A DNA stretch of 64,000 nt from Candidatus Eisenbergiella merdavium (GCA_019119595.1 DWWS01000074.1:1-64000); one strand, 5' to 3'. Positions 25,967 through 35,257 are shown, counted from the first letter of the stretch. Numbers and translations: made by a program. Notes: generated by a model from the letters alone, not told the origin.

Positions 25967-27032
25967 CTGCGGTCACGGCCTCCTCGTCCTCGGATTCCGG
26001 CTTGTGCATGATCTGGATGTTGAAGGGATCCACCCGGATGCTCACCGGCGTGCCCACCGGAAACATTCCGGTGGAATGAACCAGCCATTCAAAGCCGTTT
26101 GCCGTTACCTCCATTTCATAATGGACGCCCTTGAAGATCAGGTGAGTCACAATCCCGTCCAGAGAGCCCTTTCCCGGCTCGTCCAGGATCACGTCCTCCG
26201 GCCGGATGACGGCGTCCACGGGCCGGTTCGCGCCGAAGCCCTCGTCCACGCAGGCGAAGTTCACGCCAAGGATGGATACCAGCCGGTCGCGCACCATCAC
26301 GGCGTCAAAAATGTTGCTGTCCCCGATGAAGTCCGCAACAAAGGCGTTTTCCGGCTCATTGTAAATGCTCTCCGGCGTGCCGATCTGCTGGATATAGCCC
26401 TGGTTCATGACCACGATGGTGTCCGACATGGTCAGCGCCTCCTCCTGGTCATGGGTCACGTAGATGAAGGTGATGCCAAGCTCGTTTTTCAGCCGGATCA
26501 GCTCATACTGCATGTCCTGGCGCAGCTTTAAGTCCAGCGCGCCCAGCGGCTCGTCCAGAAGAAGCACCCGCGGCTCGTTGACGATGGCGCGGGCGATGGC
26601 GACCCGCTGCTGCTGGCCGCCGCTTAAGGAATCCGGCATGCGCTTTTCATAGCCGTCCAGATTCACCAGCTTCAGCGCGTATTTCACCCGGTCGTCGATG
26701 TAGGATCTGCTTTTTCCCTTTATTTTCAGGCCGAAGGCAATGTTTTCTGCGATGCTCATGTGCGTGAACAGGGCGTATTTCTGGAATACCGTATTGAGCT
26801 GCCGCTTGTTCGGGGGAAGGGAGGTGATGTCCTTTCCGTCAAAAAACACCTGCCCCTCGTCCGGCGTCTCGAAGCCGCCGATGATGCGCAGCGTGGTGGT
26901 CTTGCCGCAACCGCTGGGCCCGAGCAGCGTCAGGAATTCGTTTTCCCTGATATACAGGCTCATGTCGTCCAGAACCTTCGCGGAGCCGTAGGATTTGGAA
27001 ATGTGTTTCAGATCGATCAGTCTGTTGCTCAT
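25959..27032 (-). CDS. potA: Polyamine ABC transporter ATPase PotA
   Basis: A 357-residue ATPase that energises PotBC. Walker [10 protein letters not shown] (about residues 38-46), signature LSGGQQQR, Walker [12 protein letters not shown] and the switch THDQEEAL are intact. The C-terminal 120 residues form the TOBE/regulatory domain, ending in an acidic tail. It is the second gene of the operon, starting about 30 bases after the regulator. Spermidine/putrescine preference follows from the full potABCD set. Confidence 0.94.
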   Translation of the reverse strand: MSNRLIDLKHISKSYGSAKVLDDMSLYIRENEFLTLLGPSGCGKTTTLRIIGGFETPDEGQVFFDGKDITSLPPNKRQLNTVFQKYALFTHMSIAENIAFGLKIKGKSRSYIDDRVKYALKLVNLDGYEKRMPDSLSGGQQQRVAIARAIVNEPRVLLLDEPLGALDLKLRQDMQYELIRLKNELGITFIYVTHDQEEALTMSDTIVVMNQGYIQQIGTPESIYNEPENAFVADFIGDSNIFDAVMVRDRLVSILGVNFACVDEGFGANRPVDAVIRPEDVILDEPGKGSLDGIVTHLIFKGVHYEMEVTANGFEWLVHSTGMFPVGTPVSIRVDPFNIQIMHKPESEDEEAVTADE

Positions 27033-27063
27033 ATGTACCTCCCATGCCGAAGCGGTTCGGCGC

Positions 27064-27603
27064 TCAGAAGCTGGGCGGGCTGCTGACCCAGATCAGGACG
27101 GCGCCCGTCTTTTCTCCTGCCGTGATATAGTGCGTGGAATTTGGGGTGAAGTAAAAGGATTCCCCCTTTTTGGCCCTTATGCTGCGCTTCCCGATGTGGA
27201 TGGTGACGCTGCCGGAAAGGACGTAGCCGAATTCCTCCCCCTCGTGGGGATTGTCCGGATAGGTGGAGCCGCCCGGCGCCAGCGTGAGGCGGATGGGCTC
27301 CATGATGTTTTTCTGCGCGTTCGGAATGATCCATTCCGTTTTGTTGCCGCACTCCTCGTCCGTCTTTTCAAAATAGTCGGACGGAGAGAAGACGATCTGT
27401 TCTTCCCCTCTTTTGGCAAAAAACTCGGTCAGATCCGTGCCGAGTACCTGCAGAATGTCCACCAGAGTGGCGATGGAGGGGGAGGTGAGATCCCTCTCAA
27501 GCTGGGAGATGAAGCCCTTGGACAGCTCGGTGCGGTCCGCCAGCTCCTCCTGCGTCAGCCCCTTCTGTACGCGCAGCTCCTTTATTTTGTAGCCGATTTT
27601 CAT
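27064..27603 (-). CDS. XRE-cupin regulator of the pot operon
   Basis: A 179-residue regulator: helix-turn-helix at residues 1-62 ([21 protein letters not shown]), then a C-terminal cupin domain (residues 105-179) with [13 protein letters not shown] as metal-cupin motif 1. This is the PuuR-like architecture often seen in front of polyamine transporters. ATG 27603 is preferred to the track start because GGAAGGG lies at the right distance. It is the first gene of the pot operon, so autoregulation in response to a polyamine or related ligand is likely. The candidate operator lies in its own leader. Confidence 0.85.
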   Translation of the reverse strand: MKIGYKIKELRVQKGLTQEELADRTELSKGFISQLERDLTSPSIATLVDILQVLGTDLTEFFAKRGEEQIVFSPSDYFEKTDEECGNKTEWIIPNAQKNIMEPIRLTLAPGGSTYPDNPHEGEEFGYVLSGSVTIHIGKRSIRAKKGESFYFTPNSTHYITAGEKTGAVLIWVSSPPSF

Positions 27604-27706
27604 AAAGATTACCCTTCCGGAGCGCAGCAAAGCCTTTTTCTGCCGCGATCAGGGCATGCCGTCAAAGCTGCCTGCGGCGTTCCGGTTCTCCTGAATGCAG
27701 AAATAA

Positions 27707-27774
27707 TAAACTCAAAGTTTACTGTTACTAAACAAAAGCAATTTCCATTATACGGAATATCATCAGAATGTCAA
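27707..27774 (-). promoter_or_regulatory. xre-potABCD promoter with operator-like dyad
   Basis: On the minus strand, TTGACA (27774-27769), 16 bases, and TATAAT (27752-27747) form a near-perfect promoter. Just downstream, TAAACT-CAA-AGTTTA (27707-27721) is a perfect 6-bp dyad, overlapped by GTTTA-N7-TAAAC. Position close after the start site fits repression by the XRE-cupin protein encoded next. The whole 307-base gap 27604-27910 has no gene and holds this promoter and the divergent one. Confidence 0.7.
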
Positions 27775-27822
27775 TCCGGTATTTTGTAAAATTTTTGAGG
27801 GGTAAATTTACAGGGAAAATGA

Positions 27823-27851
27823 TTAACAAAACGGCGTGCTTATGGTAAGAT
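27823..27851 (+). promoter_or_regulatory. Promoter of the lactonase-GH3 unit
   Basis: TTAACA at 27823-27828, 17 bases, TAAGAT at 27846-27851, about 60 bases before the lactonase start. One mismatch in each hexamer. Confidence 0.65.
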
Positions 27852-27910
27852 AAAACAAACGCGAAAAGACGGCTGCGCACGGCGGCCAAAGCTGGACGGA
27901 GGGAAAGAAG

Positions 27911-28972
27911 ATGGGACAGGAAAAATATGTGGCCTATGTTTCCACCTACACGATAGGGGATCAGAGGGAATACGGCATTACGGTATTTGATGTGGATATG
28001 GAGAAGGGAAGGTTTCTGGAAAAGGAGAGGATCAAGATCACCAATTCCTCCTACGTGACGATCTCCCATAATAAGAAATATCTGTATTCCATCACGGACT
28101 TCGGCGTGGAATCCTTCGCCATAGGAGCGGACGGAAGCCTTACGACCATTAATCTGGGGTCCATTAACGGCATGCGCGGCTGCTACGTTTCCACGGATTA
28201 TGAGGATAAATATCTGTTCGTGGCAGGCTACCACGATGGAAAGCTGACGGTGCTTCGCATCAATGAAAACGGAGGTGTGGGCGCGATCACGGAGGAGATC
28301 TATTTCAAGGGGCTCGGCATTGTGGCGGAGCGGAATTTCCGGCCGCATATCAGCTGCGCCAAGATGACGAGGGACAACCATTATCTGTGCGTGGCGGATC
28401 TGGGAATGGATCATACCAACGTGTACCGCCTGGATCATGTGACCGGAAAGCTCAGCCTGGTGGACGTGATCCGAAGCGACCTGGAGAGCGCTCCCAGACA
28501 TCTGAAGTTCAGCAGGGACGGAAAGTATCTTTATATCGTTCATGAGCTGAAAAACTGCATCGACGTATATACCTACAGGGAAGAGCGGAACAATCCGTTC
28601 TTTGAGAAGATCCAGTCCGTGGGCACGCTGAACGACTATCACGCGGGCGGCTCCACCGCAAGCGCCCTGAACCTGTCGGAGGATTTCAACTATCTGTGCA
28701 GCTCCAACGCGGGAGACAACAGCGCTGCGGTTTATCGTATCGACCGGAAAACAGGGCTTCTGACAAGGCTTTTGTGCCTGCCGGTGAGCGGAGAATATCC
28801 CAAGGATGTGGCCCTTTTCCCGGACAACCGGCATCTGGTGTCGCTGAATCAGGATTCCGGCACTCTGACCTTTTTCAGTGTGGATCTGGAAAAAGGCCTG
28901 CTGGTCATGAACGGCCCGGAGCTGAAGGTTGCCCAGCCCAACTGTGTGATATTCCATAAGATTACAGAATGA
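27911..28972 (+). CDS. Lactonase family (6-phosphogluconolactonase-like) beta-propeller protein
   Basis: A 353-residue cytoplasmic protein of the seven-bladed propeller lactonase family (YkgB/Pgl type). Recognisable blade segments are KYLYSITDFGVESF, RPHISCAKMTRDNHYLCVADLG and APRHLKFSRDGKYLYIVHEL. The family hydrolyses 6-phosphogluconolactone or other sugar lactones. Here the GH3 glucosidase gene starts only ten bases later, suggesting joint use of a glucoside-derived sugar, perhaps with lactone produced elsewhere. No glucose-6-phosphate dehydrogenase gene is in the window, so the exact substrate is open. RBS is GGAGGGAAAG. Confidence 0.85.
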   Translation: MGQEKYVAYVSTYTIGDQREYGITVFDVDMEKGRFLEKERIKITNSSYVTISHNKKYLYSITDFGVESFAIGADGSLTTINLGSINGMRGCYVSTDYEDKYLFVAGYHDGKLTVLRINENGGVGAITEEIYFKGLGIVAERNFRPHISCAKMTRDNHYLCVADLGMDHTNVYRLDHVTGKLSLVDVIRSDLESAPRHLKFSRDGKYLYIVHELKNCIDVYTYREERNNPFFEKIQSVGTLNDYHAGGSTASALNLSEDFNYLCSSNAGDNSAAVYRIDRKTGLLTRLLCLPVSGEYPKDVALFPDNRHLVSLNQDSGTLTFFSVDLEKGLLVMNGPELKVAQPNCVIFHKITE

Positions 28973-28982
28973 GGATCAGATT

Positions 28983-31367
28983 ATGAAAAAATGGACAAGG
29001 ATTGCGCATCAGCCCTGTCTGCCTCTGGGAAAGGACGGAAGGCTGGTGACGGCGTGTGAGGAACATATCGCCCTTTCTCTGGCGGCGGCAGAGGAAGGAA
29101 TGGTGCTTCTGAAAAATGAGGAGGGCCTGCTTCCCTTTGCCGAAGGAACCAGGCTCGCCCTGTTTGGAAAAGGACAGATCGATTACGTCCGCGGCGGCGG
29201 AGGAAGCGGCGAGGTAACGACGTCCTATACCCGCAATATCTGTGAAGGACTGAAGCGGAAGGAAAAGGAAGGGAAGGTACAGATATTCGACGCCCTTTCC
29301 GCCTTTTATGAGAAAAATGTGAGAGAGCAGTACGAGAACGGCGTACAGATCGGACAGACGGCGGAGCCGGAGATCCCGGATCAGCTGCTTGCGTCGGCGC
29401 GCAGCTTTGCGGATACGGCCGTGGTAACGATCTGCCGTTTTTCCGGAGAGGGCTGGGATCGAAAGGGAATTCCCGGCGACGGCGACTTTTATCTGTCCCC
29501 GCAGGAGCAGCGCATGGTGGAAGCGGTAAAGGCCGCCTTCCCCAGGGTGGCGGTCGTCCTGGATGTGGGCGGCATGGTGGATTCCTCCTGGTTTAAAGAC
29601 GATCCGGCCATTCAGTCTGTGCTTCTCGCCTGGCAGGCGGGGATCGAAGGGGGCCTTGCCGTCGCGGACATCCTTTGCGGGGACGCGAACCCCTCCGGCA
29701 AGCTGACGGATACCTTCGCGGGCTCCTTTGAGGATTATCCCTCCTCCGCTCATTTCAATGATTCCGAGGACTATGTGGAATATACGGAGGATATCTATGT
29801 GGGATACCGCTATTTCGAGACCATTCCCGGAGCGGCTTCCCGCGTGAATTATCCCTTCGGCTTCGGCCTTTCCTATACCTCGTTTTCCATCGATCAGATC
29901 ACGGGAGAGGAGCGTGACGGGCGCATCCATCTGTCTGCCTGCGTGACCAACACGGGAGACCGGGCGGGAAAGGAAGTGGTTCAGGCCTACGTGCAGGCGC
30001 CGCAGGGAAAGCTTGGAAAGCCGGAGCGGGCGCTTGCTGCTTTTGCGAAAACCCGTCTCCTTGCGCCCGGAGAGACCCAGAGGGTATTCCTTTCCTTTGA
30101 AACCGACAGCCTTGCCAGCTACGACGATCTGGGAAAGGTGGCGAAATCGGCTTATATCATGGAGGCGGGAGAGTACCGCTTCCATCTGGGAAATTCCGTG
30201 AGAAATACGGTTCCGGTTCCCTTCGTTCATACGGAAATGACTGACCGGATCACGAAGCAGCTTTCCGAGCGGGTCGCTCCCGTGGCCCTTCCGAGTCGGA
30301 TGCTGGCGGACGGCAGCTTTGAGATGCTTCCTGTCACCTCCGACGGAAGCAGGGACATCAATCCCGCGTTTGTGGAAGGCCTGCAGCCCCATAAGGGAAG
30401 CTGGCGGGATGAACTCGCCTTTTCCACGGGAAAACCCGGGGAGAAGGAGGGCGCCCCTGAAGCTTCCAAAGCAGCCGGAGAAAGGCTTCTGCTGCAGGAT
30501 GTGGCGGAGGGACGCTGCAGCCTGGACGAGTTTGTTTCGCAGCTTACCAACGGACAGCTCATCGACCTGCTGTGCGGCCAGCCGAACACGGGCGTTGCGA
30601 ACACCTTCGGCATGGGAAACCTGCCGGAATACGGCGTTCCCAACGTGATGACGGCGGACGGCCCCGCCGGCGTGCGGATCCAGCCGGAAATGGGCGTATG
30701 CACCACCGCCTGGCCCTGCGCAACTCTGCTGGCCTGCACCTGGAATCCGCAGCTCGTGGAGCAGATCGGCGCCGCCGGAGCCATGGAGATGAAGGAAAAC
30801 AATCTGGGCGTGTGGCTGACTCCCGCCATGAACATTCACAGAAGTCCGCTCTGCGGCCGGAATTTTGAATATTATTCAGAGGATCCCCTGATCACGGGAA
30901 AAATGGCTGCGGCCATGGTGCGGGGCATCCAGTCCCGCCACATTGGCGCGAGCGTAAAGCATTTCTGCTGCAACAATAAGGAGACCAACCGCAAGGAAAG
31001 CGATTCCCGCGTATCCGAGCGGGCCCTGCGGGAAATCTATCTGAAGGGCTTCGAGATCGCGGTGAAGGAAGCGCAGCCCTGGACGCTGATGACCTGCTAC
31101 AACCTGGTGAACGGGCAGTACGCCTCGGAACGTAAGGACCTGCTTGCGGGCATCCTGCGCGCAGAATGGGGCTTTACGGGCATGATCACCACGGACTGGT
31201 GGAACAAGGCGTATCAGTATAAGGAGATCATCGCCGGAAACGACCTGAAGATGGGAGCCGGAGAGCCCGACCGGGTTCTGGAGGCGCTCCGCGAGGGAAA
31301 GGTCAGCCGGGAAGAGATCGCATCCTGCGCGAAGCGGGTGCTGGAAACCATTCTGAAGTTTGACTGA
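28983..31367 (+). CDS. GH3 beta-glycosidase with inverted domain order
   Basis: A 794-residue protein of glycoside hydrolase family 3 with the domains in the order C-N. The alpha/beta sandwich that is usually C-terminal comes first (EEGMVLLKNEEGLLPF, residues 39-54, to about 290), then a Fn3-like domain (about 310-410), then the TIM barrel (from about 530) with LTADGPAGVRI-like and KHFCCNNKETNR segments. The nucleophile is probably D738 in ITTDWW. Such inverted GH3 enzymes are known from rumen and gut Firmicutes and usually act as beta-glucosidases. No signal peptide, so it acts on imported oligosaccharides. It follows the lactonase by ten bases and ends at a strong terminator. Confidence 0.88.
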   Translation: MKKWTRIAHQPCLPLGKDGRLVTACEEHIALSLAAAEEGMVLLKNEEGLLPFAEGTRLALFGKGQIDYVRGGGGSGEVTTSYTRNICEGLKRKEKEGKVQIFDALSAFYEKNVREQYENGVQIGQTAEPEIPDQLLASARSFADTAVVTICRFSGEGWDRKGIPGDGDFYLSPQEQRMVEAVKAAFPRVAVVLDVGGMVDSSWFKDDPAIQSVLLAWQAGIEGGLAVADILCGDANPSGKLTDTFAGSFEDYPSSAHFNDSEDYVEYTEDIYVGYRYFETIPGAASRVNYPFGFGLSYTSFSIDQITGEERDGRIHLSACVTNTGDRAGKEVVQAYVQAPQGKLGKPERALAAFAKTRLLAPGETQRVFLSFETDSLASYDDLGKVAKSAYIMEAGEYRFHLGNSVRNTVPVPFVHTEMTDRITKQLSERVAPVALPSRMLADGSFEMLPVTSDGSRDINPAFVEGLQPHKGSWRDELAFSTGKPGEKEGAPEASKAAGERLLLQDVAEGRCSLDEFVSQLTNGQLIDLLCGQPNTGVANTFGMGNLPEYGVPNVMTADGPAGVRIQPEMGVCTTAWPCATLLACTWNPQLVEQIGAAGAMEMKENNLGVWLTPAMNIHRSPLCGRNFEYYSEDPLITGKMAAAMVRGIQSRHIGASVKHFCCNNKETNRKESDSRVSERALREIYLKGFEIAVKEAQPWTLMTCYNLVNGQYASERKDLLAGILRAEWGFTGMITTDWWNKAYQYKEIIAGNDLKMGAGEPDRVLEALREGKVSREEIASCAKRVLETILKFD

Positions 31368-31395
31368 AATCTGCGCCGCCGGGCGCACTGAAAAA

Positions 31396-31439
31396 CCTCC
31401 CCGTTCCGTACACATGAGCTGTGTGCAGGAACGGGGAGG
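31396..31439. terminator. Terminator between GH3 and SDR genes
   Basis: CCTCCCCGTTCC and GGAACGGGGAGG make a perfect 12-bp stem, with an inner ACACA/TGTGT stem, flanked by AAAAA and TCTTTG. It can serve both convergent genes. Confidence 0.8.
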
Positions 31440-31469
31440 ATCTTTGTCTGAAAGGAAAACGTCGGCGGA

Positions 31470-32246
31470 TCAGTCGGCCATCCAGCCGCCGCCGTCCACG
31501 TTTATGGTCTGGCCGGAGAGCCATTTGCTCTCGTCGCTCGCAAGGAATACTACCACAGGAGCCACGTCGTCATAGGGATCTCCCGGTCTGTGGAAGGCGT
31601 TGTCCTTAAACGCCTCCATGGCGTATTTCTGCATCTCGGGAAGCTGCTGGGACATGTTGTTCTGCGCGTTGTCGGTGAAACCGCCGGGACAGACGATATT
31701 GCAGCGGATATTATACTGTCCCCACTCTCTTGCGACGGTTCTTGACAGGGCGCGGATCGCTTCCTTAAGCGGAGCATATTCGCCGGACATGCACGGGCTT
31801 TCCTGGCCCCAGCGTGAACCGAAGTTAATGATGGATGCACCTGCGCCGGGCTTATCCTTCATGTAAGGGAAAAGAAGCTGCATCAGATGCCAGGTGCTGC
31901 AGAAATCCACCTTCAGGTCATACATGAAATCTTCCATTTTCAGGTCGATAAAAGGAGCAAGGACCACATGATGCACGTTGTTGATGAGAACATCCACGGT
32001 TTTAAAGTGCTCGATGGTCATGTCCACAAATTTCACAAGCTCGTCGTAATCAGCCACATCACAGGCATAGGAGATTACGTCGGCTCCCGCTTCTTCACAG
32101 AGCTTTCTGGTCTCCTCCAGACGCGCGGCGTTTTTGGAGCAGATCGAAAGGCTGGCTCCCTCGCGTGCCATCCGGATGGCAAACTGTTTCCCGAGACCGC
32201 TGCCGCAGCCGGTGATCACAACAACTTTTCCGTCTAATTTACCCAT
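31470..32246 (-). CDS. Short-chain dehydrogenase/reductase (SDR) family oxidoreductase
   Basis: A 258-residue classical SDR. The cofactor motif TGCGSGLG is at residues 12-19, the NNVHH segment replaces the usual NNAG, the catalytic Tyr/Lys are in YAPLK (YxxxK), and the Ser is in NFGSRWG. It ends with the DGGGWMAD strand typical of the family. The substrate is unknown; the acidic residue expected for NAD preference is not obvious (SICSKN). A good AGGAGG precedes the ATG. It follows the PucR-type gene on the same strand but has its own promoter, and may be controlled by it. Confidence 0.88.
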   Translation of the reverse strand: MGKLDGKVVVITGCGSGLGKQFAIRMAREGASLSICSKNAARLEETRKLCEEAGADVISYACDVADYDELVKFVDMTIEHFKTVDVLINNVHHVVLAPFIDLKMEDFMYDLKVDFCSTWHLMQLLFPYMKDKPGAGASIINFGSRWGQESPCMSGEYAPLKEAIRALSRTVAREWGQYNIRCNIVCPGGFTDNAQNNMSQQLPEMQKYAMEAFKDNAFHRPGDPYDDVAPVVVFLASDESKWLSGQTINVDGGGWMAD

Positions 32247-32284
32247 TTTGAAACCTCCTCCATATAAATGGTTTTTGTGTTTTC

Positions 32285-32335
32285 ATTCTAGCATTTGCCC
32301 ATTTTTGCATAAAGTCCATAAAATGCAGGCAAAAA
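32285..32335 (-). promoter_or_regulatory. SDR promoter overlapping an inverted repeat
   Basis: On the minus strand, TTTATG (32313-32308), 17 bases and TAGAAT (32290-32285) with an upstream TG (extended -10). The arms TTTTTGCAT (from about 32303) and ATGCAGGCAAAAA (to 32335) form an imperfect dyad covering the -35 region, a possible site for the neighbouring PucR-type regulator. Confidence 0.5.
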
Positions 32336-32363
32336 GGAGGAGAGGGGTATACAAAATGTACGC

Positions 32364-33839
32364 CTATTTTGATGCGGAAAAATAAAGCTGCCAGCGCAGA
32401 AGCAGCCTGCCCTCCGGAGAAAGAAGCTCGTCGCCCAGAAGCTCCTGCAGCCGCTTCAGCCTTTTCAGCAGGGAGCTCCGGTGCAGGTAGAGCGCCTTTG
32501 CCGTTTCCGCGATATTCATTTCCTGATCCAGATAGACCTTCAGTGTGTTCAGATAGTCCACCTGGGAGGCCGCGTCATAGTCCCTGAGCCGTTTCATCCC
32601 TTCGGTCTGAAGGCTCTCAAACGGAAGCGGGCCGACGCTGTTTCTTAAAAGCCAGGGGAGACGGAGCTCTTCAAAAAAATACCAGCATTTCCGGATGTCC
32701 GTTTCCCGCCCGACCGCAAGTGCGCCCGCCGCCTGACAATACAGATTCCGGCAGTCCATGATCCCGTGCCCGCAGGCGCTGATGCCCGCCATGAGATCAA
32801 GCTGGCCGAACCGCTGCTGCAGCCCGTCGGCCTGTGAGAGCTCGAAGCGCGGAAGAAAGCCGACCACCAATCCTTCAAACAGCAGACTGATGCAGCCGTC
32901 AAAGGAGCTTTCCAGGGCAAGGCAGAGATAGTCATAGGGAAGCATTTGCCGTCCGGCGCTCTGAAGCACCAGACAACGGTAATCTTCAAAATCCCTCCGG
33001 TAGCTCTCCGCCTCAAGCTGCAGCTGTCCGCTGATCTGTTTTTCCTGAAGCAGATCCTCCATCACCATCCGCAGGGCACGGCTGTGCTTTCCTCTTGTGC
33101 CGTGGTAGAAAACAAACAGCTCGTCCGCATATTGGAAGAAATGCTGAAAAAGAGCCAGGTCGCTTTCCCGGAAGCTGCGCCCATCCTCCATGACGGAGCA
33201 GGTCCCTTCATACCGTTCGCCGATGCAGAGATTTTTACAGTAAACCAGGCTGCCGCCATACCGGCCGTCCTGCCCGGTAAAATAGCCCTGCTTTTGAAGC
33301 TTACCCAGGGAGTAATCCTGATTTATGGTACGGATGATCTCGTCCGGAAGAAACTGACCCTGATAGTCAAAGCGTTCCCCTTCGCAGGCGTTGTAATATC
33401 TGGAGTCGGCCAGCAGAACCAGATTTTTGTCATTGATCAGCAGACGGCAGCCGATCTTTCGGGCCCCGATCCCTGCCAGCTCGCTGAGATCCCGCCGCTG
33501 TGCCACCGCGTCCTGCATGGAATGATCCCAGACGTCAAATTCCTCCATGATCTTCAGAAGCGCATTCATCAGCTCCTGGACGGAGCAGCAGTCCTGCACC
33601 ACCATAACAGGCCCGGAGGCACGGGAAAAATCCGCGCCTCCGGAAGCGGTACAGACGACCGGCACCGAGAAGCCTTCCGGAAGAGTCTGGTTCTCCAGTA
33701 CATAGATGTAGTCGGCGCTCCAGCGCTCTGTATAGAAACGGGGCGCCGCGATATGCAGCTCCTTACGCGCCGTCCCATACCGGCGCAGGGAATAAATTTC
33801 TGAAAGGGAATCAAAAAGGATGTCGAAGTTCAGTTTCAT
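32364..33839 (-). CDS. PucR/CdaR-type transcriptional regulator
   Basis: A 491-residue regulator. The N-terminal 130 residues are a PucR-like sensor start, a GAF-like middle follows (residues 140-260), and the C terminus (about 425-485) is the PucR helix-turn-helix: YLNTLKVYLDQEMNIAETA and then a LHRSSLLKRLKRL recognition helix. The frame is open up to 33956, but the sequence from ATG 33839 looks like the family start; the ribosome site is weak, so the start is uncertain. It lies between aroC and the SDR gene on the minus strand and may control the SDR gene. The ligand is not predictable. Confidence 0.78.
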   Translation of the reverse strand: MKLNFDILFDSLSEIYSLRRYGTARKELHIAAPRFYTERWSADYIYVLENQTLPEGFSVPVVCTASGGADFSRASGPVMVVQDCCSVQELMNALLKIMEEFDVWDHSMQDAVAQRRDLSELAGIGARKIGCRLLINDKNLVLLADSRYYNACEGERFDYQGQFLPDEIIRTINQDYSLGKLQKQGYFTGQDGRYGGSLVYCKNLCIGERYEGTCSVMEDGRSFRESDLALFQHFFQYADELFVFYHGTRGKHSRALRMVMEDLLQEKQISGQLQLEAESYRRDFEDYRCLVLQSAGRQMLPYDYLCLALESSFDGCISLLFEGLVVGFLPRFELSQADGLQQRFGQLDLMAGISACGHGIMDCRNLYCQAAGALAVGRETDIRKCWYFFEELRLPWLLRNSVGPLPFESLQTEGMKRLRDYDAASQVDYLNTLKVYLDQEMNIAETAKALYLHRSSLLKRLKRLQELLGDELLSPEGRLLLRWQLYFSASK

Positions 33840-33862
33840 GGATTCTGTACGCCTTTTTTCTG

Positions 33863-33940
33863 CCGCCCGGGAATTTCTTTTTAAATAAATGCTCCGCCCG
33901 GACATTGCTTTCTCATCTATAGAATAAATGTTCCGCCCGG
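33863..33940 (-). repeat. Direct repeats upstream of the PucR-type gene
   Basis: AATAAATG-N-TCCGCCCGG occurs at 33884-33901 and 33923-33940 (start-to-start 39 bases, one mismatch), and the core CCGCCCGG again at 33863-33870. Regularly spaced direct repeats in front of a regulator gene suggest autoregulatory binding sites. Confidence 0.65.
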
Positions 33941-33952
33941 GCGGATGTCCGT

Positions 33953-35047
33953 TCACACTCGATAGAAATTCTTGATCCCATCGAGCCTTGCGGTCATGTT
34001 GGAGAGCAGGGCGTCGGCAAGCACCAGGGCGGTCATGGCCTCTACCACGACCACGGCGCGGGGCACGATGACCGGATCGTGGCGGCCTCTGATGCGGATG
34101 GAGATATCCTCCCCGTTCCGGTTTACCGTCTGCTGCTCCGAAAAGATGGAAGGGGTGGGCTTTATGTGGGCGCGCAGAAGGATCCGGCTTCCGTCGCTGA
34201 TCCCGCCGAGGATCCCGCCTGCATGATTGGACGCCTTTTTCACACTGCCGTCCTCCATGCGGAAGGGATCGTTGCTTTCCGAGCCGCGGGCAAGGGCCGC
34301 CGCGGTTCCGTCGCCGATCTCCACCGCCTTCACGGCACCGATGGACATGACGGCCCCGGCAAGGGCGGCGTCCAGCTTGTCAAAAACGGGATCGCCAAGC
34401 CCGGCGGGAACGCCGTCCGCGAAGCATTCCACCACGCCGCCCGCGGAATCGGACTGCTTCATGCATTCCTCCAGAAAGCCTTCCGCACGGGAAGCGGCGT
34501 CCGCATCCGGCATGCAGAGAGGGTTCCGTGCAATCTCCTCCTCGCAGAAGCCCTCGCAGGCAACAGGCCCGATGCTTTTGGTATAGGCGCAGACCCGGAT
34601 GCCGAGCTGCTTTAAAAGAAGGGATGCGATGGCGCCCGCGGCGACCCGTCCCGCAGTTTCTCTTCCCGAGGAACGCCCCCCGCCCCGGTAATCCCGGAAG
34701 CCGTATTTGGCGTCATAGGTATAATCGGCATGCCCCGGTCTGTAATAGGAAGCGATCTCGCCATAATCTGAGGAGCGCTGAGAGGTATTGGGAATCAGAA
34801 GGCTGATGGGAGTTCCTGTGGCCCTTCCCTCAAACACGCCGGAAAGGATCTGTACCGCATCCGCCTCCTTGCGCGGCGTGGAAAACCGGCTGCCGCCGGG
34901 CTTCCTGCGGTCGAGAAACCGCTGGATCTCCTCCTCGCTGACGGGAAGACCCGCGGGAACGCCGTCCACGACGACGCCCAGCGCCTTTCCGTGGGATTCC
35001 CCCCAGGTGGTGATTCGAAACTGCTTTCCAAATGTATTTCCGGCCAT
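33953..35047 (-). CDS. aroC: Chorismate synthase
   Basis: Cytoplasmic enzyme of 364 residues that converts EPSP to chorismate, the last shikimate-pathway step, using reduced FMN. Signatures are plain: TTWGESHGKALG (residues 13-24), RPGHADYTY near 107, the GGGRSSGRETAGR stretch near 127 and RGRHDP near the C terminus. The start has GGAGG upstream on the minus strand. It is not clustered with other aro genes and is transcribed from a promoter back to back with that of tgt. The 3' end touches the open frame of the PucR-type gene. Confidence 0.96.
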   Translation of the reverse strand: MAGNTFGKQFRITTWGESHGKALGVVVDGVPAGLPVSEEEIQRFLDRRKPGGSRFSTPRKEADAVQILSGVFEGRATGTPISLLIPNTSQRSSDYGEIASYYRPGHADYTYDAKYGFRDYRGGGRSSGRETAGRVAAGAIASLLLKQLGIRVCAYTKSIGPVACEGFCEEEIARNPLCMPDADAASRAEGFLEECMKQSDSAGGVVECFADGVPAGLGDPVFDKLDAALAGAVMSIGAVKAVEIGDGTAAALARGSESNDPFRMEDGSVKKASNHAGGILGGISDGSRILLRAHIKPTPSIFSEQQTVNRNGEDISIRIRGRHDPVIVPRAVVVVEAMTALVLADALLSNMTARLDGIKNFYRV

Positions 35048-35130
35048 AATGCTCCTCCGTTCCTGATCGGTTCATCAATATCCTGACGGCCCGGCGGTAT
35101 GTTTGCGCGCATGAACGAACCGTCAGGCAT

Positions 35131-35159
35131 ATTATATCCCGGATCGGCGGGACGGGCAA
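35131..35159 (-). promoter_or_regulatory. aroC promoter
   Basis: Minus strand TTGCCC (35159-35154), 17 bases and TATAAT (35136-35131). The transcript leader holds an 8-bp CCTGACGG/CCGTCAGG hairpin. Only two bases separate this -35 from the -35 of the divergent tgt promoter. Confidence 0.7.
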
Positions 35160-35161
35160 GC

Positions 35162-35190
35162 TTGAATGCAGATTGCAGATATGGTATGAT
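35162..35190 (+). promoter_or_regulatory. tgt promoter
   Basis: TTGAAT (35162-35167), 17 bases and TATGAT (35185-35190), about 60 bases before the tgt start. Confidence 0.72.
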
Positions 35191-35257
35191 AATAGGCGCT
35201 GTCCGCTGGCCTGCCGGCAGGCTGCAGCCGATAATACGTGGAAAGGGGAAAACAGAC

